DNA of 64,000 nt from Sutcliffiella halmapala (GTDB lineage: Bacteria; Bacillota; Bacilli; Bacillales; Bacillaceae_I). The notes under the pieces are model-generated. The model worked only from the letters and a program-made list of their open reading frames with translations, was not told where the DNA came from and did no database searches. Each line of letters starts with the position of its first letter. Within the stretch, counting starts at the first letter, position 1. The stretch is from NCBI RefSeq assembly GCF_002019665.1, contig NZ_KV917375.1:1596390-1660389 (forward strand). The letters are read 5' to 3'. Positions 8,839-15,981 of this stretch are shown one piece after another. A program made the position numbers and the translations under genes.

Positions 8839-8964
8839 TGAGAACCTTCGTGAGTTACGTGAGAACGTAGGCGAGAAGCCTGAGAACCTTCGTGAGTTAC
8901 GTGAGAACGTAGGTGAGAAGTGTGAGAACCTTCATGGGTTACGTGAGAACCTCATCCAGAACGG
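8839..8964 (+). repeat. Intergenic tandem repeat, 21-bp period anchored on TGAGAAC
   Basis: Six consecutive 21-bp units begin at 8839, 8860, 8881, 8902, 8923 and 8944, each starting TGAGAAC. Odd and even units differ, so there is also a 42-bp higher-order period: TGAGAACCTTCGTGAGTTAC alternates with TGAGAACGTAGGCGAGAAGC. The 42-bp copies at 8839 and 8881 differ at very few bases; later units decay. It lies after the terminator of the alpha-glucosidase gene and has no convincing reading frame. Unit length of two helical turns would put every TGAG on one face of the DNA. A related array stands at 53038-53223. Confidence 0.85.
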
Positions 8965-9164
8965 TGTGAAAAAGAATACATGAAGGCGAAAAAACAACTG
9001 AAATGTCATTTGTAGAGGTGAATTTGAAAAAAGGTGGATGATATAACCCGAGAAAATCGATAAAAAGAGAGACTTTCATTAAAAAATGATGAAAATTAGC
9101 AGTGAGAGAACCCCTATAAGGAAAAATCAACAAACTATCTTAATCTTGTTCTCCTTATATTCCT
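8965..9164. other. AT-rich non-coding stretch
   Basis: Between the tandem repeat and the inverted repeat at 9165 nothing recognisable is seen: no ORF with a ribosome-binding site, no hairpin with a T-run and no known RNA motif. Confidence 0.5.
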
Positions 9165-9197
9165 TACTACTCAAAAAAGAATCTTTTTTGAGTAGTA
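9165..9197. repeat. Perfect 16-bp inverted repeat, AT-rich hairpin
   Basis: TACTACTCAAAAAAGA (9165-9180) is followed by one base and its exact reverse complement (9182-9197). The arms are perfect but AT-rich. It stands 55 bases upstream of the riboswitch promoter. It could be a bidirectional terminator (both arms end in A/T tracts) or an operator. Confidence 0.7.
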
Positions 9198-9251
9198 TCC
9201 GTCATCGAAGGTCGTTCATTTTGAAAATAATACGAAAAATTTAATTTGTTA

Positions 9252-9280
9252 TTGACACTGTACCTTTATCACGTTAGAGT
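9252..9280 (+). promoter_or_regulatory. Sigma-A promoter of the S-box transporter operon
   Basis: TTGACA (9252-9257), a 17-base spacer, then TAGAGT (9275-9280). Transcription would begin just upstream of the SAM riboswitch. Confidence 0.75.
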
Positions 9281-9314
9281 AATAGTAATCTTTTGAAAAA
9301 TTAAATATTTCGAT

Positions 9315-9420
9315 CTCTTATCAAGAGTGGCAGAGGGACTGGCCCGATGACGCCCAGCAACCGTTCCGTTTGGAATTGGTGCTAAATCCTGCAAAACAGT
9401 GATGTTTTGGAAGATAAGAG
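9315..9420 (+). promoter_or_regulatory. SAM-I riboswitch (S-box) aptamer
   Basis: P1 is formed by CTCTTATC (9315-9322) and GATAAGAG (9413-9420). The core has the S-box hallmarks in order: AAGAGTGGCAGAGGGACTGG, CCCGATGA, the GCCCAGCAACC segment, GGTGCTAAATCCTGC, and the P4 hairpin AAAACA-GTGA-TGTTTT followed by GGAAGATAAGAG. The 3-prime P1 strand plus following bases (AAGAGAGG, 9416-9423) can pair with CCTCTCTT (9450-9457) as antiterminator. High SAM should therefore end transcription at the terminator downstream; methionine/SAM limitation should switch on the transporter. Confidence 0.97.
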
Positions 9421-9446
9421 AGGGACACGTCTATATATTAGCGGTT

Positions 9447-9475
9447 AAACCTCTCTTTTTCTGGAGAGGTTTTTT
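9447..9475 (+). terminator. Riboswitch-controlled terminator
   Basis: AAACCTCTC (9447-9455) pairs with GAGAGGTTT (9464-9472) and a T-run follows. Its left arm is the sequence that the antiterminator strand at 9416-9423 competes for. Confidence 0.9.
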
Positions 9476-9602
9476 GTGTTTATCGAGTGTGAAAATTCTA
9501 ATCATACCTCCTCACTGCCACTGTTGCTCTAAGGGAATGCGAAATAAAACAGCAAAAGAAAGAGAAATGCTACATAAAAAATATGATGGGGAGAGTACAA
9601 GC

Positions 9603-10715
9603 ATGATAAAAAACATATTTAAAAAGGGATTAGTAGCCATTACAGCTGCAACACTGCTATTAACTGGCTGTAATGCAGGAGGAGAGACTACGGCTAAAGG
9701 AAGCCATAGCGGACCGATAGAAAATGTTCCTGAAAGATTTGCAGATGGCGAAGGGGCAAAAATTAAAGTTATTAGAAAAATCGGTGGCGATGATCATACA
9801 GCTCAGTTTTTAGCGGGCGCGAAAGAAGAGGGAGAAGCGTTAGGGTTTAAAGTGGATGTGTTTACTGCGAATGGAGATAGCGCGAAGTTCCACGATGCTA
9901 TTAATCAAACGTTAAATCAAGATTATGATGGAGTCATCATTTCACATGGTGATGATGCAGCAACGGTTGAGGGAGTTGAAAAGCTTATCGAAAGTGGGAA
10001 AAGTGTAGTGACCTTTGATTCTATCGGTGACCTGGCAGAAGTGGACGGTGTAACCCTCACTTCTCAGGATGATGAAGAATTGGCGAAATTAGCGCTTGAT
10101 CAGCTTGTAAAGGAGCATAATGGCGAGGCAAACATTGTCTATCTATGGGTAGATGGTTTTCCGCCAATGGTGCGACGAAATAATGTATATCAAGAAACAT
10201 TGAAAAATAATCAAGGGTTAAATGAAATAGAAAGATTTGGAGTTGCTGCTGCTGATACTTCCGTTCAAACACAAAATGCGGTAGCGGCAATGCTTAATAA
10301 ACATCCAAAAGGGAGTATTGATGCGATTTTTGCCACTTGGGATGCATTTGCTATAGGAGCAGCAAGAGCGTTAAAAGAAGCGGGAAGAGAAGAAATTAAA
10401 ATCTACGGAATTGATGTCTCCAATGCCGACTTGCAGGAAATTAGTGAAGAGGGTAGTCCTTGGAAATATACCGCTGCAGTCGATCCAAAGCTAATTGGAG
10501 CAGTAAACTTAAGACTTCTAGCTAAAAAACTAGCTGGGGAAGATACACCACAAACATATGATTTAGAAGCGGCACTTATTTCTCAGGATGAGCTACAAAA
10601 ATCAAGTGAAGCAGTGAATATGGGGAATCTCTCTAACGTCATTGAGGGCTGGGGACAAACAGATGCCTTTATCGAAGATTGGATGACCACCTTGCGAGAG
10701 CATTTTAAGAAGTAA
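9603..10715 (+). CDS. Ribose-type ABC transporter substrate-binding lipoprotein (candidate methylthioribose binder)
   Basis: A 370-residue periplasmic-binding-protein-like lipoprotein: signal MIKNIFKKGLVAITAATLLL with lipobox LLTGC, so Cys23 is the acylation site. The mature part has the two-lobe type I fold of the RbsB family (KVIRKIGGDD, DGVIISHGDDAA, VTFDSIGD, DAIFATWDAFAIGAARAL, KIYGIDVSN). The start at 9603 has GGGGAG upstream; the longer open frame runs through the riboswitch and is not coding. The S-box upstream ties uptake to SAM shortage. Comparative genomics of methionine regulons in Gram-positives proposed S-box-controlled sugar-type ABC systems as methylthioribose importers; this gene fits that profile, but the ligand is inferred, not seen. 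Confidence 0.85.
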   Translation: MIKNIFKKGLVAITAATLLLTGCNAGGETTAKGSHSGPIENVPERFADGEGAKIKVIRKIGGDDHTAQFLAGAKEEGEALGFKVDVFTANGDSAKFHDAINQTLNQDYDGVIISHGDDAATVEGVEKLIESGKSVVTFDSIGDLAEVDGVTLTSQDDEELAKLALDQLVKEHNGEANIVYLWVDGFPPMVRRNNVYQETLKNNQGLNEIERFGVAAADTSVQTQNAVAAMLNKHPKGSIDAIFATWDAFAIGAARALKEAGREEIKIYGIDVSNADLQEISEEGSPWKYTAAVDPKLIGAVNLRLLAKKLAGEDTPQTYDLEAALISQDELQKSSEAVNMGNLSNVIEGWGQTDAFIEDWMTTLREHFKK

Positions 10716-10754
10716 TTTTGGGTTAATAACGGATGATGTACGAGCCTGTTCTTA

Positions 10755-10793
10755 GACACTCTCCTTATTTTTAAGAGGGTGTCTGCTTTTTTG
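10755..10793 (+). terminator. Hairpin with T-run between binding-protein and ATPase genes
   Basis: AGACACTCTC (10755-10764) pairs with GAGGGTGTCT (10776-10785), with G-U pairs, followed by GC and six T. Within an operon such a partial terminator would give more binding protein than ATPase and permease, and protect the 3-prime end of the first message. Confidence 0.8.
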
Positions 10794-10813
10794 ATTGGAG
10801 GGGAAAAAAGCCG

Positions 10814-12319
10814 ATGGGACATACCTTACTTGAAATGAAAAAGATATCTATTGGGTTTCCAGGAGTAAAGGCGTTAGAGGAAGTAGATTTTACAGCAAAA
10901 ACAGGTAGTATTCATGCCTTAATTGGAGCAAATGGTGCCGGGAAATCTACTTTAATGAAAGTGTTGGCTGGTGCTTATGATCACTATACTGGAGAGATCT
11001 CTATTGCTGGGCGTGAAAAATCAATCCGGAAGCCAAGTGAGGCTCAATATGCGGGAATCCAAATCGTTTACCAAGAGGTAGATACAGCATTAATACCAAC
11101 GTTAACAGTTGCCGAAAATATTATGTTACAAGAAACCGTTCAAGAGATGGGAACAAAGCAATGGATTAATTGGAAGTCGATTCATCAAAAAGCGGAATCA
11201 CTTTTAGCGAAAATGAATGTGGAGCTTTCGACGAAAAGATTAGTTAGCACATTAACACTTGCAGAAAAGCAAATGATTTTGATCGCTCGAGCTATCTCTA
11301 CTAAATGTAAATTTCTTATTTTAGATGAACCGACTGCACCACTTAGTTTAAGAGAAACAAAGGAACTGTTTAAGATTATCAAGGACTTAAAGAATCAAGG
11401 TGTAGGCGTTATTTTTATCTCTCATCGCATTCCGGAAATCTTTGAGTTATGTGATGAAATAACGGTGATGAGGAATGGGAGGCTTGTGTTGCATGAGAAA
11501 CTCGCTAAGCTTACATCAGAATTTATCGTAGAATCAATGCTAGGCCAAAAATTAGAAGAGCAATTTCCAGAGTTAAATAAAGCTGTAGGGAGAAGTCTGT
11601 TAGAGGTGAAGGGGCTAACAGACAAAGGAAAAGTGAAGAATGCATCATTGCAGGTAAGAGCAGGAGAAGTAGTAGGGATTGCAGGGCTTGTAGGGGCTGG
11701 AAAAACAGAGCTATGTAAAGCGTTATTTGGGGCTTCTTCTCTAAAGGAGGGGGAGGTTTGGCTGGATGGGAAACAAGTGCAGTTGAAAAGTCCCCAAATA
11801 GCTGTTAAGCATGGAATAGCTTTAATTCCTGAGGAAAGAAGAAAAGAAGGGATTTTACTAAATGAATCTATTCTAGTAAATATAACTTCAGCTAGCTTAA
11901 ATCGATTTACAAAGGCCCGCCATTTTGTTGATACGAAAGCAGAAAAGAGACGTGCGACAGAAACGATCAAAAGTTTAGGAGTGAAGACCCCATCAGCTGA
12001 AACTAGTGTTCATACGCTTTCAGGTGGGAATCAACAAAAAGTTGCGATTGGAAAATGGTTAGTAGTAGACGCAGACATCTATATCTTTGACGAGCCAACA
12101 AAAGGGGTCGATGTTGGAGCGAAAAGAGATATCTTTGACCTTATTTCGGAGCTGGCAAAACGAGGAAAGGGTATCCTTTATGCGTCTGCTGAGCTACCTG
12201 AAATTATTGGACTTACGAATCGAACCTACGTTTTATATGATGGTAGAGTTGTAAAAGAACTTGAAACAAGCAAAACAGATGAACAAGAAATTCTATTCTT
12301 TTCAACAGGAGGCAGGTAA
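10814..12319 (+). CDS. Ribose-type ABC transporter double ATPase
   Basis: A 501-residue RbsA-like protein with two ABC domains in tandem. First: Walker A GANGAGKST near residue 37, a degenerate signature LTLAEKQ near 151 and Walker B FLILDEPTAPL near 165. Second: Walker A-like GLVGAGKTE near 292, signature LSGGNQQK near 403 and IYIFDEPTKGVD near 423. The asymmetry (one canonical and one weakened signature) is usual for carbohydrate importers of this family. GGAGGGG precedes the ATG. It is followed one base later by the permease gene. It powers uptake by the lipoprotein and permease encoded on either side. Confidence 0.93.
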   Translation: MGHTLLEMKKISIGFPGVKALEEVDFTAKTGSIHALIGANGAGKSTLMKVLAGAYDHYTGEISIAGREKSIRKPSEAQYAGIQIVYQEVDTALIPTLTVAENIMLQETVQEMGTKQWINWKSIHQKAESLLAKMNVELSTKRLVSTLTLAEKQMILIARAISTKCKFLILDEPTAPLSLRETKELFKIIKDLKNQGVGVIFISHRIPEIFELCDEITVMRNGRLVLHEKLAKLTSEFIVESMLGQKLEEQFPELNKAVGRSLLEVKGLTDKGKVKNASLQVRAGEVVGIAGLVGAGKTELCKALFGASSLKEGEVWLDGKQVQLKSPQIAVKHGIALIPEERRKEGILLNESILVNITSASLNRFTKARHFVDTKAEKRRATETIKSLGVKTPSAETSVHTLSGGNQQKVAIGKWLVVDADIYIFDEPTKGVDVGAKRDIFDLISELAKRGKGILYASAELPEIIGLTNRTYVLYDGRVVKELETSKTDEQEILFFSTGGR

Positions 12320-12320
12320 C

Positions 12321-13322
12321 TTGAAAACACAAATTCCTGTTCAACATCATGCAAAGCCGAAATTTAATTTTGACCTTTTTAATTTTCTTTATAAGTATGG
12401 GACTATTCTTACTATATTTGTGCTAATTGCAGTTTTCGCTCTTGTTAATCCTGCATTCATCCAAACCAATAATGTGATTAATATTTTACGTTCCATTTCC
12501 ATCGTAACGATTATAGCTATTGGAATCACGCTCTCCTTAACGGTAAACGGATTTGATTTGTCAGTAGGTTCGGTTGCATCCCTCTCCAATGCCATCGTTA
12601 TTTCAATGTTTGTATGGTTCTCACAAAATACGATGGTAGCAATTTTTTCTGCTTTAGCTGCAGCACTTTTAGTTGGTGCGTTTAACTCTTTTATGATAGT
12701 TAAGTTAAAAATACCGGATATGCTGATGACCCTTGCTACGATGTTTATCATTCAAGGTATCGCTCTATCGTATACAAAGGGAGCGACGATTTCCCAAAAC
12801 ATGGTGATGGCAGATGGGACATTCGCTACAGGAACCATTAGCCCGTTATTTCAAAAGTTTGGACAAGTACCATGGATCATCATCATTATGCTAGTTTTAG
12901 TTGCAGTCGTTCATATCTTTTTGACGTATACGAAGCATGGTCGATACATGTATATTATCGGAGGGAATCCAGAAGCTGCACGATTATCTGGTATTCCAGT
13001 TAATAAATACAAAGTAGTTGCTTATCTTTTATCTGCACTATTAGCAGCAATTGGAGGTATGGTGCTTGCTTCAAGAATTATGACAGCAGAAATTAATGCT
13101 GGCACCCCTTATTTAATGGATTCAGTAGCGGCAGCATTCATTGGATTTGCTGTATTAGGTGCAGGTAAACCTAATGCTTTTGGGACGTTTATTGGAGCAG
13201 TATTAATTGGGATATTGCAAAATGGCCTCGTGATGATGTCCGTTCCCTATTACTCGATGGATATCGTGAAGGGGGCAGTATTAGCTTTTGCACTTGCCAT
13301 TACGTATTACAAGCAGAAGTAA
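12321..13322 (+). CDS. Ribose-type ABC transporter permease
   Basis: A permease of about 333 residues, RbsC family (BPD_transp_2), with eight to ten hydrophobic segments and the family EAA-like region GGNPEAARLSGIPVNKYK near residue 214. Start: the open frame extends 60 bases upstream into the ATPase gene, but the TTG at 12321 has a perfect AGGAGG eight bases upstream (12307-12312) and lies one base after the ATPase stop, so TTG is chosen. The N-terminus is hydrophilic and cytosolic. It should form a homodimeric channel with the double ATPase. Confidence 0.9.
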   Translation: MKTQIPVQHHAKPKFNFDLFNFLYKYGTILTIFVLIAVFALVNPAFIQTNNVINILRSISIVTIIAIGITLSLTVNGFDLSVGSVASLSNAIVISMFVWFSQNTMVAIFSALAAALLVGAFNSFMIVKLKIPDMLMTLATMFIIQGIALSYTKGATISQNMVMADGTFATGTISPLFQKFGQVPWIIIIMLVLVAVVHIFLTYTKHGRYMYIIGGNPEAARLSGIPVNKYKVVAYLLSALLAAIGGMVLASRIMTAEINAGTPYLMDSVAAAFIGFAVLGAGKPNAFGTFIGAVLIGILQNGLVMMSVPYYSMDIVKGAVLAFALAITYYKQK

Positions 13323-13338
13323 TTTATATGATATTTAC

Positions 13339-13370
13339 AGAGAGAGCTGCTAAGGTAGCTCTCTTTTCTT
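13339..13370 (+). terminator. Terminator of the S-box transporter operon
   Basis: AGAGAGCT (13341-13348) pairs with AGCTCTCT (13357-13364) around an eight-base loop; TTTTCTT follows. Confidence 0.8.
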
Positions 13371-13507
13371 ATGTAATGTAACTTCGAATAACATCATCCA
13401 AAGATTCGCCTCAAAAAAATACTTCTGCATCCTCAAGTTACGGCATAGGTTGTACAAAGTGTGGGAAATTGTGTAATCCGGCACTGCACTAGGGAGGCCA
13501 ACATTGT

Positions 13508-13789
13508 ATGAAAAAAATAATCGGAAGTTTCGATCCAACGGTCCTATCGATGGCTGGTTTACGTTTATTTTCTGGAGTGCTAGAAATTAGTGCGGCCATC
13601 ATTATGCTCTATTTAAATGATGTCAAGAAAGCGGTCGTTGTGAATTCTATGTTAGCGGTTTTAGGTCCCGTTATTTTTATCTCAACGATGATGATCGGAT
13701 TAGTAAGTATGGCAGATGAAATCTCTTTTTCGAAATTAATTTTTATCGCTATTGGAGTGGGATTTATTTTGTATGGCATTTATAAATGA
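13508..13789 (+). CDS. yqhV: DUF2619 membrane protein YqhV
   Basis: A 93-residue protein with three predicted transmembrane helices (about residues 24-44, 48-68 and 75-92) and little soluble sequence. It matches the YqhV family by length, by the start MKKIIGSFDPTVLSMAGLRL and by its fixed place immediately upstream of spoIIIAA. Function is unknown. GGGAGG is present upstream of the ATG. There is no terminator before spoIIIAA, so some read-through into the sporulation operon is possible, although that operon has its own promoter. Confidence 0.88.
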   Translation: MKKIIGSFDPTVLSMAGLRLFSGVLEISAAIIMLYLNDVKKAVVVNSMLAVLGPVIFISTMMIGLVSMADEISFSKLIFIAIGVGFILYGIYK

Positions 13790-13823
13790 ACACTCAGAAA
13801 AATAAGTGAAAGTATAAATGATT

Positions 13824-13852
13824 GTTATATATTGACCAACCGAGCATACATT
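13824..13852 (+). promoter_or_regulatory. Candidate sigma-E promoter of the spoIIIA operon
   Basis: The -10 element CATACATT (13845-13852) matches the sigma-E consensus CATACAnT. Fourteen bases upstream stands GTTATAT (13824-13830), a fair match to the -35 consensus KMATATT. The B. subtilis spoIIIA operon is sigma-E dependent, so identity and place agree. Confidence 0.7.
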
Positions 13853-13883
13853 GTAAGTAACAAAGGGACAAGAAGGGGATTTT

Positions 13884-14813
13884 ATGATAGCTAGTGTAAT
13901 GAATGTGCTGCCGCCTAATTTGGCTAGAGTAATTGAGCGACTTTCTCCACTAACATTGGATAGATTGGAAGAAATAAGAGTAAGGATTAATCGGCCGTTA
14001 GAGTTAATAGTGGACGGGCTTCCAATATTCCCATCTTATATTGTATCTTTTGACGATGGAACCCACCTTTTAAATAAAATAAGTAAATACTCCATCTATG
14101 CCTTAGAAGAAGAGTTAAAGCGGGGGTATATTACGATTACCGGAGGGCATCGAATCGGCCTATCAGGAAAAGTGATTACGGAAAAAGGGAAGGTAAAAGC
14201 AATTCGTGACGTTTCCTCCTATAATATTCGGATTGCTAAACAAAAGCTTGGTGTAGCGGCGCCGCTTCTTCCTTACTTATATGAAAAGCGCTGGCTAAGC
14301 ACGATGCTTATCGGTCCACCTCAGACAGGGAAAACGACGATGCTCCGTGATATGGCCAGGATGATGAGTACAGGTGTGGAAGAAAGAGGAATTGCTTCCT
14401 GCAAAGTAGGTATTGTGGATGAGCGATCAGAAATAGCGGGATGTGTGGATGGAATCCCTCAACATGATCTAGGAGTACGAGTAGATGTATTAGATGGTTG
14501 TCCGAAGGCAGAGGGGATGATGATGTTAATTCGCTCGATGAGTCCCGAGGTTATTGTAGTCGATGAGATTGGAAGAATGGAAGATAGTGAGGCCACCATG
14601 GAAGCTGTGAATGCTGGGGTAGGGTTACTAATGAGTGTGCATGCTTTCTCTTACGAAGAGCTTATCCATCGACCAAGTCTTCGCGAAATACTATCATTAC
14701 GAGCAATAAAAAGATTTGTTGAGCTTTCGCGAAACAACGGTCCTGGTTCCATAAAACGCATTTTAAACGAAGCTGGAGAGGAGATCTACCGGGAAGAGAG
14801 TGTGACAAGATGA
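13884..14813 (+). CDS. spoIIIAA: Stage III sporulation protein AA (AAA+ ATPase)
   Basis: A 309-residue secretion-type ATPase acting in the mother cell; it is thought to power the SpoIIIA-SpoIIQ channel between mother cell and forespore. The Walker A is GPPQTGKTT near residue 146 and Walker B-like EVIVVDEIGRMED near residue 226. The N-terminal region (LEEIRVRINRPLEL) is typical of the family. It is the first gene of the operon and overlaps spoIIIAB by four bases (ATGA). Length and motifs are standard. Confidence 0.96.
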   Translation: MIASVMNVLPPNLARVIERLSPLTLDRLEEIRVRINRPLELIVDGLPIFPSYIVSFDDGTHLLNKISKYSIYALEEELKRGYITITGGHRIGLSGKVITEKGKVKAIRDVSSYNIRIAKQKLGVAAPLLPYLYEKRWLSTMLIGPPQTGKTTMLRDMARMMSTGVEERGIASCKVGIVDERSEIAGCVDGIPQHDLGVRVDVLDGCPKAEGMMMLIRSMSPEVIVVDEIGRMEDSEATMEAVNAGVGLLMSVHAFSYEELIHRPSLREILSLRAIKRFVELSRNNGPGSIKRILNEAGEEIYREESVTR

Positions 14814-15325
14814 TTAAATTACTTGGAGCAGTATTTATCATTGTTTCTACGTCATGGGCAGGGTTTGAAGCGGCGCGACATTTAACGGAAAGACCCAGAC
14901 AGTTGCGGTTATTAAAAGTAGCACTTCAATCATTAGAAGCGGAAATTATGTATGGGCACACTCCTTTAGCTGAAGCAACAAAAAATATAGCTAAACAGAT
15001 GGATAAACCACTTACTTGGTTCTTTGAAGCTTTCTCCCATAAGTTAGATAAAGCTAATTTAAATGTAAAGCAAGCCTGGCAAGAAAGCTTGGATGAGGTA
15101 TGGCAATCCACCGCATTTAAGAAAGCAGAACTAGAGATCATGAAGCAGTTTGGGGAAACTCTTGGACAACATGATCGGCATACCCAGCAAAAACATATTC
15201 TTTTAGCAATGACACACTTAGAACGAGAAGAATTAGAAGCACGTGATAAGCAGATTCGTTACGAAAAGATGGTGAAAAGCTTAGGTGTGCTATCAGGATT
15301 ATTGCTCATTATCTTATTGATGTGA
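14810..15325 (+). CDS. spoIIIAB: Stage III sporulation protein AB
   Basis: A 171-residue protein with hydrophobic segments at both ends (residues 3-19 and 155-171) and a helical soluble middle. It resembles GspF-like inner-membrane components of type II secretion and type IV pilus machines, as described for SpoIIIAB. The start overlaps the spoIIIAA stop, indicating translational coupling. It belongs to the mother-cell part of the feeding-tube channel. Confidence 0.94.
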   Translation: MIKLLGAVFIIVSTSWAGFEAARHLTERPRQLRLLKVALQSLEAEIMYGHTPLAEATKNIAKQMDKPLTWFFEAFSHKLDKANLNVKQAWQESLDEVWQSTAFKKAELEIMKQFGETLGQHDRHTQQKHILLAMTHLEREELEARDKQIRYEKMVKSLGVLSGLLLIILLM

Positions 15326-15343
15326 AAATAGGGGGAAGCATTC

Positions 15344-15547
15344 ATGGGCATGGAAGTCGATATTATTTTCAAAATAGCAGGGATTGGAATTGTTGTTGCA
15401 TTCTTGCATACCGTTTTAAAGCAACTCGGAAAAGAAGAGTATGCAAACTGGGTCACCTTACTTGGATTTATTTATATCTTATTTATGGTTGCGAATATTG
15501 TGGAAGATCTATTTAAAAAGATAAAATCCGTGTTCCTGTTTCAATGA
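15344..15547 (+). CDS. spoIIIAC: Stage III sporulation protein AC
   Basis: A 67-residue protein with two membrane helices (about 7-25 and 37-55), nearly the same length and sequence as B. subtilis SpoIIIAC (start MGMEVDIIFKIAGIGIVVAF, end FKKIKSVFLFQ). It is an integral-membrane subunit of the SpoIIIA complex. GGGGGAA precedes the ATG. An overlapping frame from 15322 encodes nothing recognisable. Confidence 0.95.
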   Translation: MGMEVDIIFKIAGIGIVVAFLHTVLKQLGKEEYANWVTLLGFIYILFMVANIVEDLFKKIKSVFLFQ

Positions 15548-15564
15548 TAAAGGAGTGTTGACCT

Positions 15565-15954
15565 ATCGAGATAATTCAAATTGTAGGTCTAGGGCTTGTT
15601 GCCACGTTTCTCGCGTTAATTGTGAAAGAGCAAAAGCCGACATTTGCTTTTATGCTCGTTGTGTTTGTAGGTTGTGTCATTTTTTTATTTTTAATCGATC
15701 AAGTTTTTGAAGTGATTCGAATGCTTGAACGAATCGCTATTAATGCAAATGTGAACCTCATCTATGTGGAAACGATCTTAAAGATTGTCGGAATCGCGTA
15801 CATTGCTGAATTTGGAGCGCAAATAACAAAAGATGCGGGTCAAGGTGCCATCGCTTCTAAGATTGAATTAGCAGGAAAAATATTGATTCTGGCGATGGCT
15901 ATACCAATTCTAACCGTTATTATCGAAACCATCATAAACCTAATTCCTTCTTAA
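15565..15954 (+). CDS. spoIIIAD: Stage III sporulation protein AD, apparently with an ATC start codon
   Basis: The encoded protein matches SpoIIIAD over its whole length: EIIQIVGLGLVATFLALIV then KEQKPTFAFMLVVF, and AINANVNLIYVETILKIVGIAYIAEFGAQITKDAGQGA later. The only in-frame ATG/GTG/TTG near the front is GTG at 15622, which would delete the first membrane helix and has no ribosome-binding site. An in-frame TGA at 15559 blocks any start further upstream. Between them, ATC at 15565 stands nine bases after AAAGGAG (15549-15555) and gives a 129-residue protein, close to the 133 of B. subtilis. ATC is therefore taken as the start; a sequencing error remains possible. Confidence 0.85.
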   Translation: MEIIQIVGLGLVATFLALIVKEQKPTFAFMLVVFVGCVIFLFLIDQVFEVIRMLERIAINANVNLIYVETILKIVGIAYIAEFGAQITKDAGQGAIASKIELAGKILILAMAIPILTVIIETIINLIPS

Positions 15955-15981
15955 TGGAGAGGCTTTGGGAGGGGGCAGTTG

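Noticed and set aside
8839-8964. CRISPR array
   Set aside because: The 21-bp units are contiguous, with no unique spacers of CRISPR size and no cas genes nearby.
9399-9602. Upstream extension of the binding-protein frame
   Set aside because: It lies in the SAM riboswitch and its terminator; the lipoprotein signal and ribosome site place the start at 9603.
15622-15954. GTG start at 15622 for spoIIIAD
   Set aside because: It removes the conserved first helix and lacks a ribosome site.
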